Source: Betaproteobacteria bacterium (lineage in GTDB: Bacteria > Pseudomonadota > Gammaproteobacteria > Burkholderiales > SG8-39). From it: a stretch of DNA of 64,000 nucleotides. The first letter of the stretch is position 1. Every line of letters starts with the position of its first letter. The position numbers were made by a program, and so were the translations under genes. The DNA is taken from positions 41,258 through 105,257 of the forward strand of contig JADJPT010000016.1 in the NCBI GenBank assembly GCA_016713125.1. The letters run 5' to 3'. The notes under the pieces were generated by a model. The model was not told the origin of the DNA. It made no database searches and was given only the letters and a program-made list of their open reading frames with translations. Positions 8,817 to 15,698 of the stretch are shown piece after piece.

Positions 8817-10324
8817 CCGGCCAGGAGGCGCTCGGACTGGTCATGCTGATCGTGATGATCGGCGTGATCTTCGTCGGTTTCCCGATCTCGTTCACGCTGA
8901 TCATCCTTGCGCTCGGTTTCGGCTATGTCGGGCTGGGCGAATCCGTGTTCGATCTTGCCTACCTGCAGACTCTGGGCATGATCAAGTCAGAGGAACTGGT
9001 GGCGATCCCGCTGTTCATCTTCATGGGCTTCCTGACCGAGCAGGCCGGACTGATGGAGCGATTGTTCCGCGCCTTCCGCGACCTGCTCGCGCCGGTGCGC
9101 GGCTCGCTGTATCTCGGCGTGATTCTCACCGCCACGGTTTTTGCGATGGCCACCGGCATCGTCGGCGCCGCGGTCACCGTGCTGGGCATCATGGCCGCAC
9201 CCATCATGATCAAGGCCGGATACGACGCGCGCATGTCGGCCGGTGCGATGGCCGCAGGCGGCACGCTGGGCATCCTGATCCCGCCTTCGGTCATGCTGAT
9301 CGTCATGGGTCCGGTGCTCGGCGTCTCGGTCTCCGACCTGTATGCCGCGGCCTTCGGCCCGGGCTTCATGCTGGCGGGCATGTACATCACGTACACGCTG
9401 GTGCGCAGCTTCATCAATCCGAAACTCGGCCCGCCGGTGCCTTACGAAGAGCGCGTCCACGACTGGAAGATCGTCGTCAAGGAAGTGTTTCTCGGCATGG
9501 TGCCCCTGGGCGTGCTGATCGGTGCGACACTCGGTTCCATCCTGATGGGCATCGCCACGCCCACCGAGGCCGCCTCGGTCGGCGTCGCCGGCGCGTTCTT
9601 CCTTGCCGTGGTCTACCGCCGCTTCACCTTCGCCGGCCTCCGGCAGGCCTGCATCAGCACCATGAACACCTCCAGCATGATGCTGTTCCTCGCGGTGGGC
9701 TCCAACATCTTCGGCGCAGTGTTCTCGCGCCTCGGCACGGCGCAGTGGATCACCGACATGCTGCTGTCGCTGCCGATGCCGCCGTTCATGATGCTGCTGC
9801 TGGTCCTGGCGCTGATCTTCCTGCTCGGCTGGCCGTTCGAATGGCAGGCCATCGTGCTGGTTTTCCTGCCGATCTTCTACCCGGTGATCGTGGCGCTCAA
9901 GGTCGACCTGATCTGGTTCGGCGCGCTGGTGGCCGTGGTCATGCAGACCGCCTACCTGTCGCCGCCGGTGGCGATGTCGGCCTACTACCTGAAGCAGGTG
10001 GTGCCGCAATGGGGGCTGACGACGATCTACAGGGGCATGTTCGACTTCATGTTCATCCAGGTCATCGCCATCCTGGTCGTGTTCCAGTTCCCGCAGGTCG
10101 CGCTGTGGCTGCCGACCACGCTGCAGGAGATGACCCGCGCCGAACGCATGGCGCCGCCGACGCCCGAGGAGGAGAAGGCCGAGGAGGGCATGCAGGGAGG
10201 ATCGCTGGAGGAGGAGTACAAGGCCGGCGATCAGGAGGCGGAGGCCGCGGAAGAGGCTGCGCCCGAAGAAGAGGACAAGAAGGGGGAGAGGCTGGAGGAG
10301 AAAGGCGCGCAGAACAAAAAGTAG
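8813..10324 (+). CDS. TRAP transporter large permease DctM, with acidic C-terminal tail
   Basis: Twelve-span membrane subunit that translocates the substrate. It has 503 residues from ATG 8813, which overlaps the dctQ stop. Conserved features include the N-terminal IGVIFVGFPISFTL, AMATGIVGAAVTVLG, and GTLGILIPPSVMLIVMGPVLG in the first half, with TPTEAASVGVAGAFF in the second. The core ends near residue 445. The last 55 residues are an unusual run of Glu, Lys and Ala (PPTPEEEKAEEG onward) that DctM proteins, usually about 430 residues, generally lack. A strong terminator follows. Confidence 0.93.
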   Translation: MTGQEALGLVMLIVMIGVIFVGFPISFTLIILALGFGYVGLGESVFDLAYLQTLGMIKSEELVAIPLFIFMGFLTEQAGLMERLFRAFRDLLAPVRGSLYLGVILTATVFAMATGIVGAAVTVLGIMAAPIMIKAGYDARMSAGAMAAGGTLGILIPPSVMLIVMGPVLGVSVSDLYAAAFGPGFMLAGMYITYTLVRSFINPKLGPPVPYEERVHDWKIVVKEVFLGMVPLGVLIGATLGSILMGIATPTEAASVGVAGAFFLAVVYRRFTFAGLRQACISTMNTSSMMLFLAVGSNIFGAVFSRLGTAQWITDMLLSLPMPPFMMLLLVLALIFLLGWPFEWQAIVLVFLPIFYPVIVALKVDLIWFGALVAVVMQTAYLSPPVAMSAYYLKQVVPQWGLTTIYRGMFDFMFIQVIAILVVFQFPQVALWLPTTLQEMTRAERMAPPTPEEEKAEEGMQGGSLEEEYKAGDQEAEAAEEAAPEEEDKKGERLEEKGAQNKK

Positions 10325-10381
10325 AGCGCGCAATACCAAGAACCGCACGCCCGCGTTCCCCCGCGGGGGTGCAAACCTTCG

Positions 10382-10414
10382 ACGCCGGAAGCCTCGCTTC
10401 CGGCGTTTTCTTTT
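10382..10414 (+). terminator. Rho-independent terminator after dctM
   Basis: An 11-bp stem (10382-10392 with 10396-10406) has a CTC loop and is followed by TTTTCTTTT. It ends the TRAP operon before patB. Confidence 0.87.
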
Positions 10415-10434
10415 CCGGGTTACATTCGCAGCCT

Positions 10435-11589
10435 ATGACAATCCTTGATTCGAGCTATTTCGACGCGCCGATCGACCGGCGCGGATCGCACAGCCTGCGC
10501 TGGGAAAAATACGCCGGGCGCGACGTGATCCCGCTTTGGGTCGCCGACACCGACTTCCGCGCCCCGCCCGCAGTGATCGAGGCGCTGCGAGCCCGCGTCG
10601 AGCACGGCATCTTCGGCTACACCATGCCCTCTCCGGAACTGGGTGCCGTGATCATTGATCGCATGTCACGGCTCTACGCCTGGGAGGTGAAGGCGGAATG
10701 GATCGTCTACCTGCCCGGCGTGGTGTCTGCGCTGTACATGGCCGCCAACCGGTTGTGCGCGCCGGGGCAGCACGTGCTGACGCCCGACCCGGTCTACTAC
10801 CATCTGTTCCGCGCCGCCAAGGCCGCGCCGCGTGCCTGGACCGAGGTGCCGATGATCGTGCAGGGCGGTCGCTGGGTTTGGGACGAGGACGCGCTGGCCG
10901 CCGCGGTGCGCCCCGAATCCCGCTTGCTGATGCTGTGCAACCCGCACAACCCGGGCGGCACCATCTTCACGCGCGCCGAGCTCCAGCGCCTAGCCGCATT
11001 CGCGCAGCGCCACGACCTGCTGATCATTTCGGACGAGATCCACTGCGACCTGCTGCTCGACGCAGGCAAGCCGCACGTGCCCATCGCCAGCCTCGGGTCC
11101 GAGGTGTCGCGGCGCACCGTAACCGTGATGGCGCCGTCCAAGACCTTCAACATCGCCGGCGCCGGCATGGCCTACGCCATCGTCGAGGATCCCGCGCTGC
11201 GCGAGGCCTTCGCCTTCGACCTCAAGAAATCGGTGCACGACGCCGGCCTGTTCGGCTACGAGGCCGGGCTGGCGGCCTATCGCGACGGCGAGGACTGGTT
11301 GTGCGCGCAGCTCGACTACCTGCGCGCCAACCGCGACCTGGTCGAGCGCAGCGTCGCCGCGCTGCCCGGCGTGCGCATGGTGCACCTGGAAGCCACATAC
11401 CTGGCCTGGATCGACTGCTCGGGCCTGGGTCTGGCGGATCCGCAGGCGCACTTCCTGGCCCACGGGCTGGGCCTTTCGCCGGGCGCCGATTTCGGCGCGC
11501 CACAGTACGTGCGGCTGAACTTCGGCACCCGCCGCGTGCTGCTCGAGCAGGCCATGGAGCGCTTCGAGGCGGCTGTGCGCGCCGCCTGA
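10435..11589 (+). CDS. patB: PatB/MalY-type PLP-dependent C-S beta-lyase
   Basis: Fold-type I aminotransferase-like enzyme that cleaves the C-S bond of cystathionine or cysteine conjugates to pyruvate, ammonia and a thiol. It has 384 residues from ATG 10435. The N-terminal RRGSHSLRWEKY and IPLWVADTDFRAPPAV are hallmark PatB/MalY sequences. CNPHNPGG and SDEIHCDLL are also present, and the PLP lysine is Lys236 in PSKTFNIAG. It stands alone between the TRAP terminator and the convergent chaC. With the GSTs, gamma-glutamyltransferase and ChaC elsewhere in the window, a role in processing glutathione-derived cysteine conjugates is possible. That link is inference. Confidence 0.92.
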   Translation: MTILDSSYFDAPIDRRGSHSLRWEKYAGRDVIPLWVADTDFRAPPAVIEALRARVEHGIFGYTMPSPELGAVIIDRMSRLYAWEVKAEWIVYLPGVVSALYMAANRLCAPGQHVLTPDPVYYHLFRAAKAAPRAWTEVPMIVQGGRWVWDEDALAAAVRPESRLLMLCNPHNPGGTIFTRAELQRLAAFAQRHDLLIISDEIHCDLLLDAGKPHVPIASLGSEVSRRTVTVMAPSKTFNIAGAGMAYAIVEDPALREAFAFDLKKSVHDAGLFGYEAGLAAYRDGEDWLCAQLDYLRANRDLVERSVAALPGVRMVHLEATYLAWIDCSGLGLADPQAHFLAHGLGLSPGADFGAPQYVRLNFGTRRVLLEQAMERFEAAVRAA

Positions 11590-11604
11590 TTTTAAAACTT
11601 TCAA

Positions 11605-11637
11605 TTTTCGAAATCGGCTCCTGGAGCGGCTCTCCGG
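11605..11637. repeat. Dispersed intergenic palindromic repeat, copy A
   Basis: Thirty of 33 positions match 41965-41997 by eye. The core GGCTCCTGGAGC is palindromic, and both copies begin 15 bases after a stop codon at a convergent gene end. The 17-base right part (CTGGAGCGG, three variable bases, TCCGG) also recurs at 53085-53101. Confidence 0.8.
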
Positions 11638-11697
11638 GCAGTTTTTGTATCGACAAAGATACATTGTCGTCGCAACAGGGCTTGCCGGTCGAGGCGC

Positions 11698-12309
11698 TCA
11701 GCCGCCGGTTTTGCCGCGCAGCCTGAGTGCCAGATCCAGGGTCTTCTGCAGATGCGCGTCGCGCACGCCCAGTGCGCGCATGTGTTCCAGGGTTTGCGAG
11801 ACATACTCGATGTTGCGGCCGCGCTCGCCATGGCCCTGCGCCACCAGCCGCGCCGTTTCCTCCACCGAGAGCTCGCAGGCGTACTGGCCGTGGGCCGGGT
11901 CGGCGACGAAGGCCAGTGCCCGCACCGTGCGACCGGGTACCGGCGCGCCTGTCTGGCGCGAGTCGCGCAGCGCCACCGGCACGAAGCGCGGCATGTAGAC
12001 CCGGTTGAGCATTTCGCGATTCCACAGGGCGGTCAGTGCCGCCTCGGCGTCGCGCTTGCGCACGTGGAAGGCCATGCCCCAGCACGAGCCGCCGCGCCGC
12101 AGGCCCATCACCAGCCCGGGCCTGGCCGGGGTGCCGCGGTAGCGGTGCGAGTAGATGCACAGGGCGCGGTGGTAGCCGCGCAGCAGCGCCGGCGAGGAGG
12201 ACGCGAGGGGGAAATCCGGCGACCACATCAGCGAGCCGTAGCCGAACACCCACAGCTCGCCCTGCGATTCGGGGGCGAGCGCCTGCACCAGCAGGTCTGG
12301 CAGATCCAT
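11698..12309 (-). CDS. chaC: ChaC-type glutathione-specific gamma-glutamylcyclotransferase
   Basis: Cytosolic enzyme that degrades glutathione to 5-oxoproline and Cys-Gly. It has 203 residues; the substrate-binding loop FGYGSLMW is at 22-29 and the catalytic glutamate is Glu99 in ALWNREML. RGYHRALCIYSHRYRGTP and GLVMGLRRGGSCWGMAF are also typical of ChaC. The ATG at 12309 opens the frame. It is convergent with patB, and the spacing holds repeat copy A. No operon partner is visible. Confidence 0.92.
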   Translation of the reverse strand: MDLPDLLVQALAPESQGELWVFGYGSLMWSPDFPLASSSPALLRGYHRALCIYSHRYRGTPARPGLVMGLRRGGSCWGMAFHVRKRDAEAALTALWNREMLNRVYMPRFVPVALRDSRQTGAPVPGRTVRALAFVADPAHGQYACELSVEETARLVAQGHGERGRNIEYVSQTLEHMRALGVRDAHLQKTLDLALRLRGKTGG

Positions 12310-12432
12310 CAGCAGGCCGGGAGAGCGTGGCGGGTGCGCATTGCGCGAAGATTATAAAGCGGCGCGCGGGGACATCGGTTGCGCGGGAACGCGGCATAGT
12401 CCCTAGAATGGCGTTTTTCCCGCTCCGCAACG

Positions 12433-13518
12433 GTGACCACGATGAGCCCTACCCGCCGCCCTCCCATCGTCGGGCGCTTTCAGCCGGAAGAGGTGGCCCT
12501 GGCCACGCGCAACAGCGGCATGCCGCTGGAAGCGCTGCGCTACGACGTCACGCCGGTCGGCCTGCACTACCTGCTGATCCATTTCGACATCCCGGAGGGC
12601 GATGCCGCGAGCTGGACCCTGGAGCTCGGCGGCCTGCTCGAGCGCCCGGCGCGGCTCTCGCTGGCGCAGATCCGCGCCCTGCCGCAGAAGACGCTGCGCG
12701 TGACCCTGGAATGCGCAGGCAACGGCCGCGCGCAGGTCTCGCCGCGCTACCCGTCCATGCCCTGGATCGAGGAGGGCGCATCGACGGCCGAGTGGACCGG
12801 CACGCCGCTGGCCGGCGTACTCGAGGCGGCCGGTCTGCGCGCGCAGGCCACGCACCTGGTGTTCAGCGGCACCGACCGCGGCATAGACCGCGGCATAGAG
12901 CACGAGTACGCGCGCAGCCTTGTGCTGGACGAGGCCATGCGCGACGAAGTCCTGCTGGTGCACGCCATGAACGGCCAGCCGCTGCTGCCGCAGCATGGCG
13001 CGCCGCTGCGCCTGATCGTGCCGGGCTGGTACGGCATGGCCAGCGTGAAGGGGCTGGCGAAGAGCGAGGCCGTGGACCGGCCCTTCGAGGGCGTGCAGCA
13101 GGCGCTCAGCTACCACTTCCGCCGCGAGCCCGGCGAGGCCGGCGTGCCCTGCACGCACATGCGCGTGAACGCGCTGATGATTCCGCCGGGCATTCCGGAT
13201 TTCTACAAGCGCAGCCGGTTGGTCGAGGCCGGCGCACAGCGTCTGCGCGGCCGCGCCTGGTCCGGCGGCGGCACGCCGGTCGCCAAGGTCGAAGTCTGCG
13301 TGAACGGCGACTGGCGGGCCGCAGTGCTGGAACCTGCCGCTGCCAGTCCCTGGGCCTGGCGCGGCTGGCATTTCGACTGGCAGGCGGAGCCCGGTGAGCA
13401 CGAACTCGCCTGTCGCGCCACCGACGCCGCCGGCGCGGTGCAGCCCCTGGCGCCGGTCTGGGACATCGCCGGTTTCGGCAACAATGCAGTGCAGCGGGTG
13501 GCCGTGACGGTGCGCTAG
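12433..13518 (+). CDS. Sulfite-oxidase-family molybdopterin oxidoreductase
   Basis: Enzyme of the SUOX fold that binds one molybdenum-pterin cofactor. The probable molybdenum-ligating cysteine is Cys94 in TLECAGNGR, followed by the cofactor-binding PLAGVLEAAGL and PLLPQHGAPLRLIVPGWYGMASVKG motifs. From about residue 245 comes the immunoglobulin-like Mo-co dimerisation domain. No signal peptide or haem domain is present, so it is probably cytoplasmic, unlike periplasmic SorA or YedY. Its 361 residues start at GTG 12433; ATG 12442 is an alternative. It lies 40 bases before an AraC regulator and just upstream of a molybdenum hydroxylase operon. Whether it oxidises sulfite or another substrate cannot be told. 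Confidence 0.88.
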   Translation: MTTMSPTRRPPIVGRFQPEEVALATRNSGMPLEALRYDVTPVGLHYLLIHFDIPEGDAASWTLELGGLLERPARLSLAQIRALPQKTLRVTLECAGNGRAQVSPRYPSMPWIEEGASTAEWTGTPLAGVLEAAGLRAQATHLVFSGTDRGIDRGIEHEYARSLVLDEAMRDEVLLVHAMNGQPLLPQHGAPLRLIVPGWYGMASVKGLAKSEAVDRPFEGVQQALSYHFRREPGEAGVPCTHMRVNALMIPPGIPDFYKRSRLVEAGAQRLRGRAWSGGGTPVAKVEVCVNGDWRAAVLEPAAASPWAWRGWHFDWQAEPGEHELACRATDAAGAVQPLAPVWDIAGFGNNAVQRVAVTVR

Positions 13519-13558
13519 AATCCCCCCGGGAGCGAGGGGCGGGCAAAGGATCGCAGCG

Positions 13559-14422
13559 ATGTCGAAGGGAGTCAGTTTCCTGCAGGGCCGTTTCGGACGC
13601 GTCGGCTTGATCGATCTGAACGCGCCGCTGGTCACGCACGCCCATCACCACTGCCACGTGCTGATCAAGGTGGTCGGCGCCGACGGCGCCTTCCGGGTGC
13701 GCGGCGTGCGCTGCCCGCTCACCGACGACCGCGCGGTGCTGGTCAATGCCTGGGAGCCGCACGCCTACGAGCCGGGCACGGCGGAATCGACCTTCATCCT
13801 CGCGCTGTACATCGAGCCGGCCTGGCTGGCCGAGATCCACTCACGCCTCACCGTGTCCGGCCATCCGCGGTTCTTTCCACGGAACGGCGTGCCGGTCACG
13901 CCGCGTCTGCGCATCGTCGCCGATGACCTCGCCTCGGCCATGGTGTCGATGACCGATGCCTCCTCGCAGCGCGTCGAGTCGCTGATCTTCGACCTTATGA
14001 TCGCGGTGATCGAACCCTTCTCCTTGTGGAAGGCCGGCGACGTGCTGCGCGAAGGCGGCTCGCCCGCGCGACACGATCCGCGCATCCGCGAGGCGATCGC
14101 CGTGATGCGCGCGCGCGTCGGCATGGAGCTCGATGTCGACGGCCTGGCCGGGCACTGCGGCCTGTCGCGCACGCATTTCTTCGAGTTGTTCCGGCGTGCC
14201 ACCAACCTGACGCCCGGCGTGTTCGCCAACGAGTTGCGCATGGAGGCCGCGTTCTCCGGCCTGGCGCACAGTCGTGCGCCTATCGCCGACCTCGGCTATC
14301 GGCTGGGCTTCAGTGCGCCCGGGCATTTCACGCGGTTCTTCCGCCACCATATCGGCGTCACACCAAGCCAGTACCGCAAGGTGGTGGACCTGTACGAATC
14401 CGGGCAGGCCACCCTGGCCTGA
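13559..14422 (+). CDS. AraC-family transcriptional regulator
   Basis: It has 287 residues, with an N-terminal cupin-like effector domain (THAHHHCHVLIKVVG, then VNAWEPHAYEPG) and a C-terminal double helix-turn-helix at about 180-280 (LAGHCGLSRTHFFELFRRAT and ADLGYRLGFSAPGHFTRFF). The N-terminus resembles that of the second AraC regulator at 57344-58270, so the two are paralogues. It directly precedes the TPP/molybdenum-hydroxylase/ABC/ligase locus in the same direction and is its likely pathway-specific activator, responding to the imported compound or its CoA ester. That regulatory role is inferred from position. Confidence 0.9.
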   Translation: MSKGVSFLQGRFGRVGLIDLNAPLVTHAHHHCHVLIKVVGADGAFRVRGVRCPLTDDRAVLVNAWEPHAYEPGTAESTFILALYIEPAWLAEIHSRLTVSGHPRFFPRNGVPVTPRLRIVADDLASAMVSMTDASSQRVESLIFDLMIAVIEPFSLWKAGDVLREGGSPARHDPRIREAIAVMRARVGMELDVDGLAGHCGLSRTHFFELFRRATNLTPGVFANELRMEAAFSGLAHSRAPIADLGYRLGFSAPGHFTRFFRHHIGVTPSQYRKVVDLYESGQATLA

Positions 14423-14427
14423 TTCGC

Positions 14428-14454
14428 GATCCCTTGTGCAACGCACAAGGGATC
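14428..14454 (+). promoter_or_regulatory. Perfect 12-bp inverted repeat upstream of the catabolic operon
   Basis: GATCCCTTGTGC (14428-14439) and GCACAAGGGATC (14443-14454) flank a three-base loop, starting six bases after the araC stop. No T run follows, so it is either an unusual terminator or an operator for the operon starting at 14572. The following 117 bases hold no clear promoter. Confidence 0.6.
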
Positions 14455-14571
14455 CCGGCGCGTTGCGAGCGGACTGATTGGTAATTTCCCCGATCCGTGG
14501 GTAACGTCGCCCGCTGCCACTGCGCGTAGCATTGCGCGCAGCCCCCCGCAACCACCAGAAGGGATGAGGAG

Positions 14572-15111
14572 ATGAGCGCCACTGCAAGCGTGGACTGGTC
14601 GCTGGCCGTCCACCGCACATTGAAGGACGCCGGCGTGAAGATCGTCGGCTACGTGCCGGACGGCGGACACAAGCGCCTGATCGAACTGTGCCATGCCGAT
14701 GCCGGCATGCAGACGGTGGTCATGACCACCGAGGAAGAGGGCATCGGCCTGATCTCCGGCGCCTGGCTGGGCGGCGAGAAGTCCGCGCTGCTGATGCAAT
14801 CCAGCGGCGTGGGCAACATCATCAACTGCCTGGGCATGGTCGCCGAGTGCCGCTTCCCGCTGGTGATGCTGATCACCATGCGCGGCGAGTACGGCGAGTT
14901 CAATCCCTGGCAGGTGCCGATGGGCCAGGCCACGCAGTCGGTGCTCGAGGACATGGGCGTGGTGGTGCAGCGCGCCGACGCGCCGGAGGCCATCGAGTCG
15001 GCGGTGAATGCCGCGCTGCGCCTGGCCTACAACAGCTACTGCGCGGTGGCCGTGCTGATCGGCCAGCGCGTGATCGGCATCAAGAGCTTCCAGGAACAGG
15101 TGAACCAATGA
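14572..15111 (+). CDS. TPP-dependent decarboxylase, N-terminal (PYR-domain) subunit, ComD-like
   Basis: This 179-residue protein is the pyrimidine-binding half of a split thiamine pyrophosphate enzyme. The arrangement resembles the alpha subunit of sulfopyruvate decarboxylase and the N-terminal part of phosphonopyruvate decarboxylase. The cofactor-activating glutamate lies in TTEEEGIGL (about Glu55), followed by LMQSSGVGNIINCL. GAGGAG sits directly before ATG 14572. The stop overlaps the next start by four bases (ATGA), so the two subunits are co-translated. Sulfopyruvate or phosphonopyruvate is not an obvious substrate here because no other coenzyme M or phosphonate gene is nearby. A 2-oxo acid from the local pathway is more likely. 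Confidence 0.88.
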   Translation: MSATASVDWSLAVHRTLKDAGVKIVGYVPDGGHKRLIELCHADAGMQTVVMTTEEEGIGLISGAWLGGEKSALLMQSSGVGNIINCLGMVAECRFPLVMLITMRGEYGEFNPWQVPMGQATQSVLEDMGVVVQRADAPEAIESAVNAALRLAYNSYCAVAVLIGQRVIGIKSFQEQVNQ

Positions 15112-15698
15112 GCGCGACCATGAAGCGACGCGATGTGGTCAAGACCCTGCTCGCCGAGCGCGGCGACCTGCTGGTGGTCACCGGGCTGGGCTCCGCCACC
15201 TGGGACGCCGCCGCGGCCGGCGACCATGTGCTGACCTTTCCGATGTGGGGTGCGATGGGCAATGCCGCCATGGTCGGCCTGGGGCTCGCGCTGGCCCGTC
15301 CGGAGCGGCGAGTGCTGGTGCTGACCGGTGACGGCGAAATGCTGATGGGCATCGGTTCGCTGGCCACCATCGCCGTGCAGAAGCCGGCAAACCTCGCCAT
15401 CGTGGTGATCGACAACGAGCACTTCGGCGAGACCGGCATGCAGAAGACGCACACCGCGCACGGCATGGACATGGCCGCCGTTGCCAAAGGCTGCGGCATC
15501 GCCGATTCGCACGTGGTGCGCAGCGCCGCGGAACTGCCGGCGCTGGTCAAGGCCACGCGCACCGCCCGCGGCCCGTACTTCGCGCAGGTCAAGGTGGTGG
15601 CCGAGAAGCTCGCGCTGACCCTGCCGCCGCGCGACGGCGGCCTGCTGAAGGCGCGCTTCCGCCGCGCGCTGCTCGGGGAGTCGGCCGACACGCAATGA
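15108..15698 (+). CDS. TPP-dependent decarboxylase, C-terminal (PP-domain) subunit, ComE-like
   Basis: Partner of the preceding subunit, 196 residues from ATG 15108. It carries the diphosphate/magnesium-binding motif: GDG at 74-76, then LMGIGSLATIAVQ and IDNEHFGETG at 101-110, the form seen in ComE and phosphonopyruvate decarboxylase. Together the two chains make a complete TPP active site at the subunit interface. The C-terminus has a basic extension (LLKARFRRALLGE). Overlaps of four bases on both sides place it firmly in the operon that continues into the molybdenum hydroxylase. Confidence 0.88.
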   Translation: MSATMKRRDVVKTLLAERGDLLVVTGLGSATWDAAAAGDHVLTFPMWGAMGNAAMVGLGLALARPERRVLVLTGDGEMLMGIGSLATIAVQKPANLAIVVIDNEHFGETGMQKTHTAHGMDMAAVAKGCGIADSHVVRSAAELPALVKATRTARGPYFAQVKVVAEKLALTLPPRDGGLLKARFRRALLGESADTQ

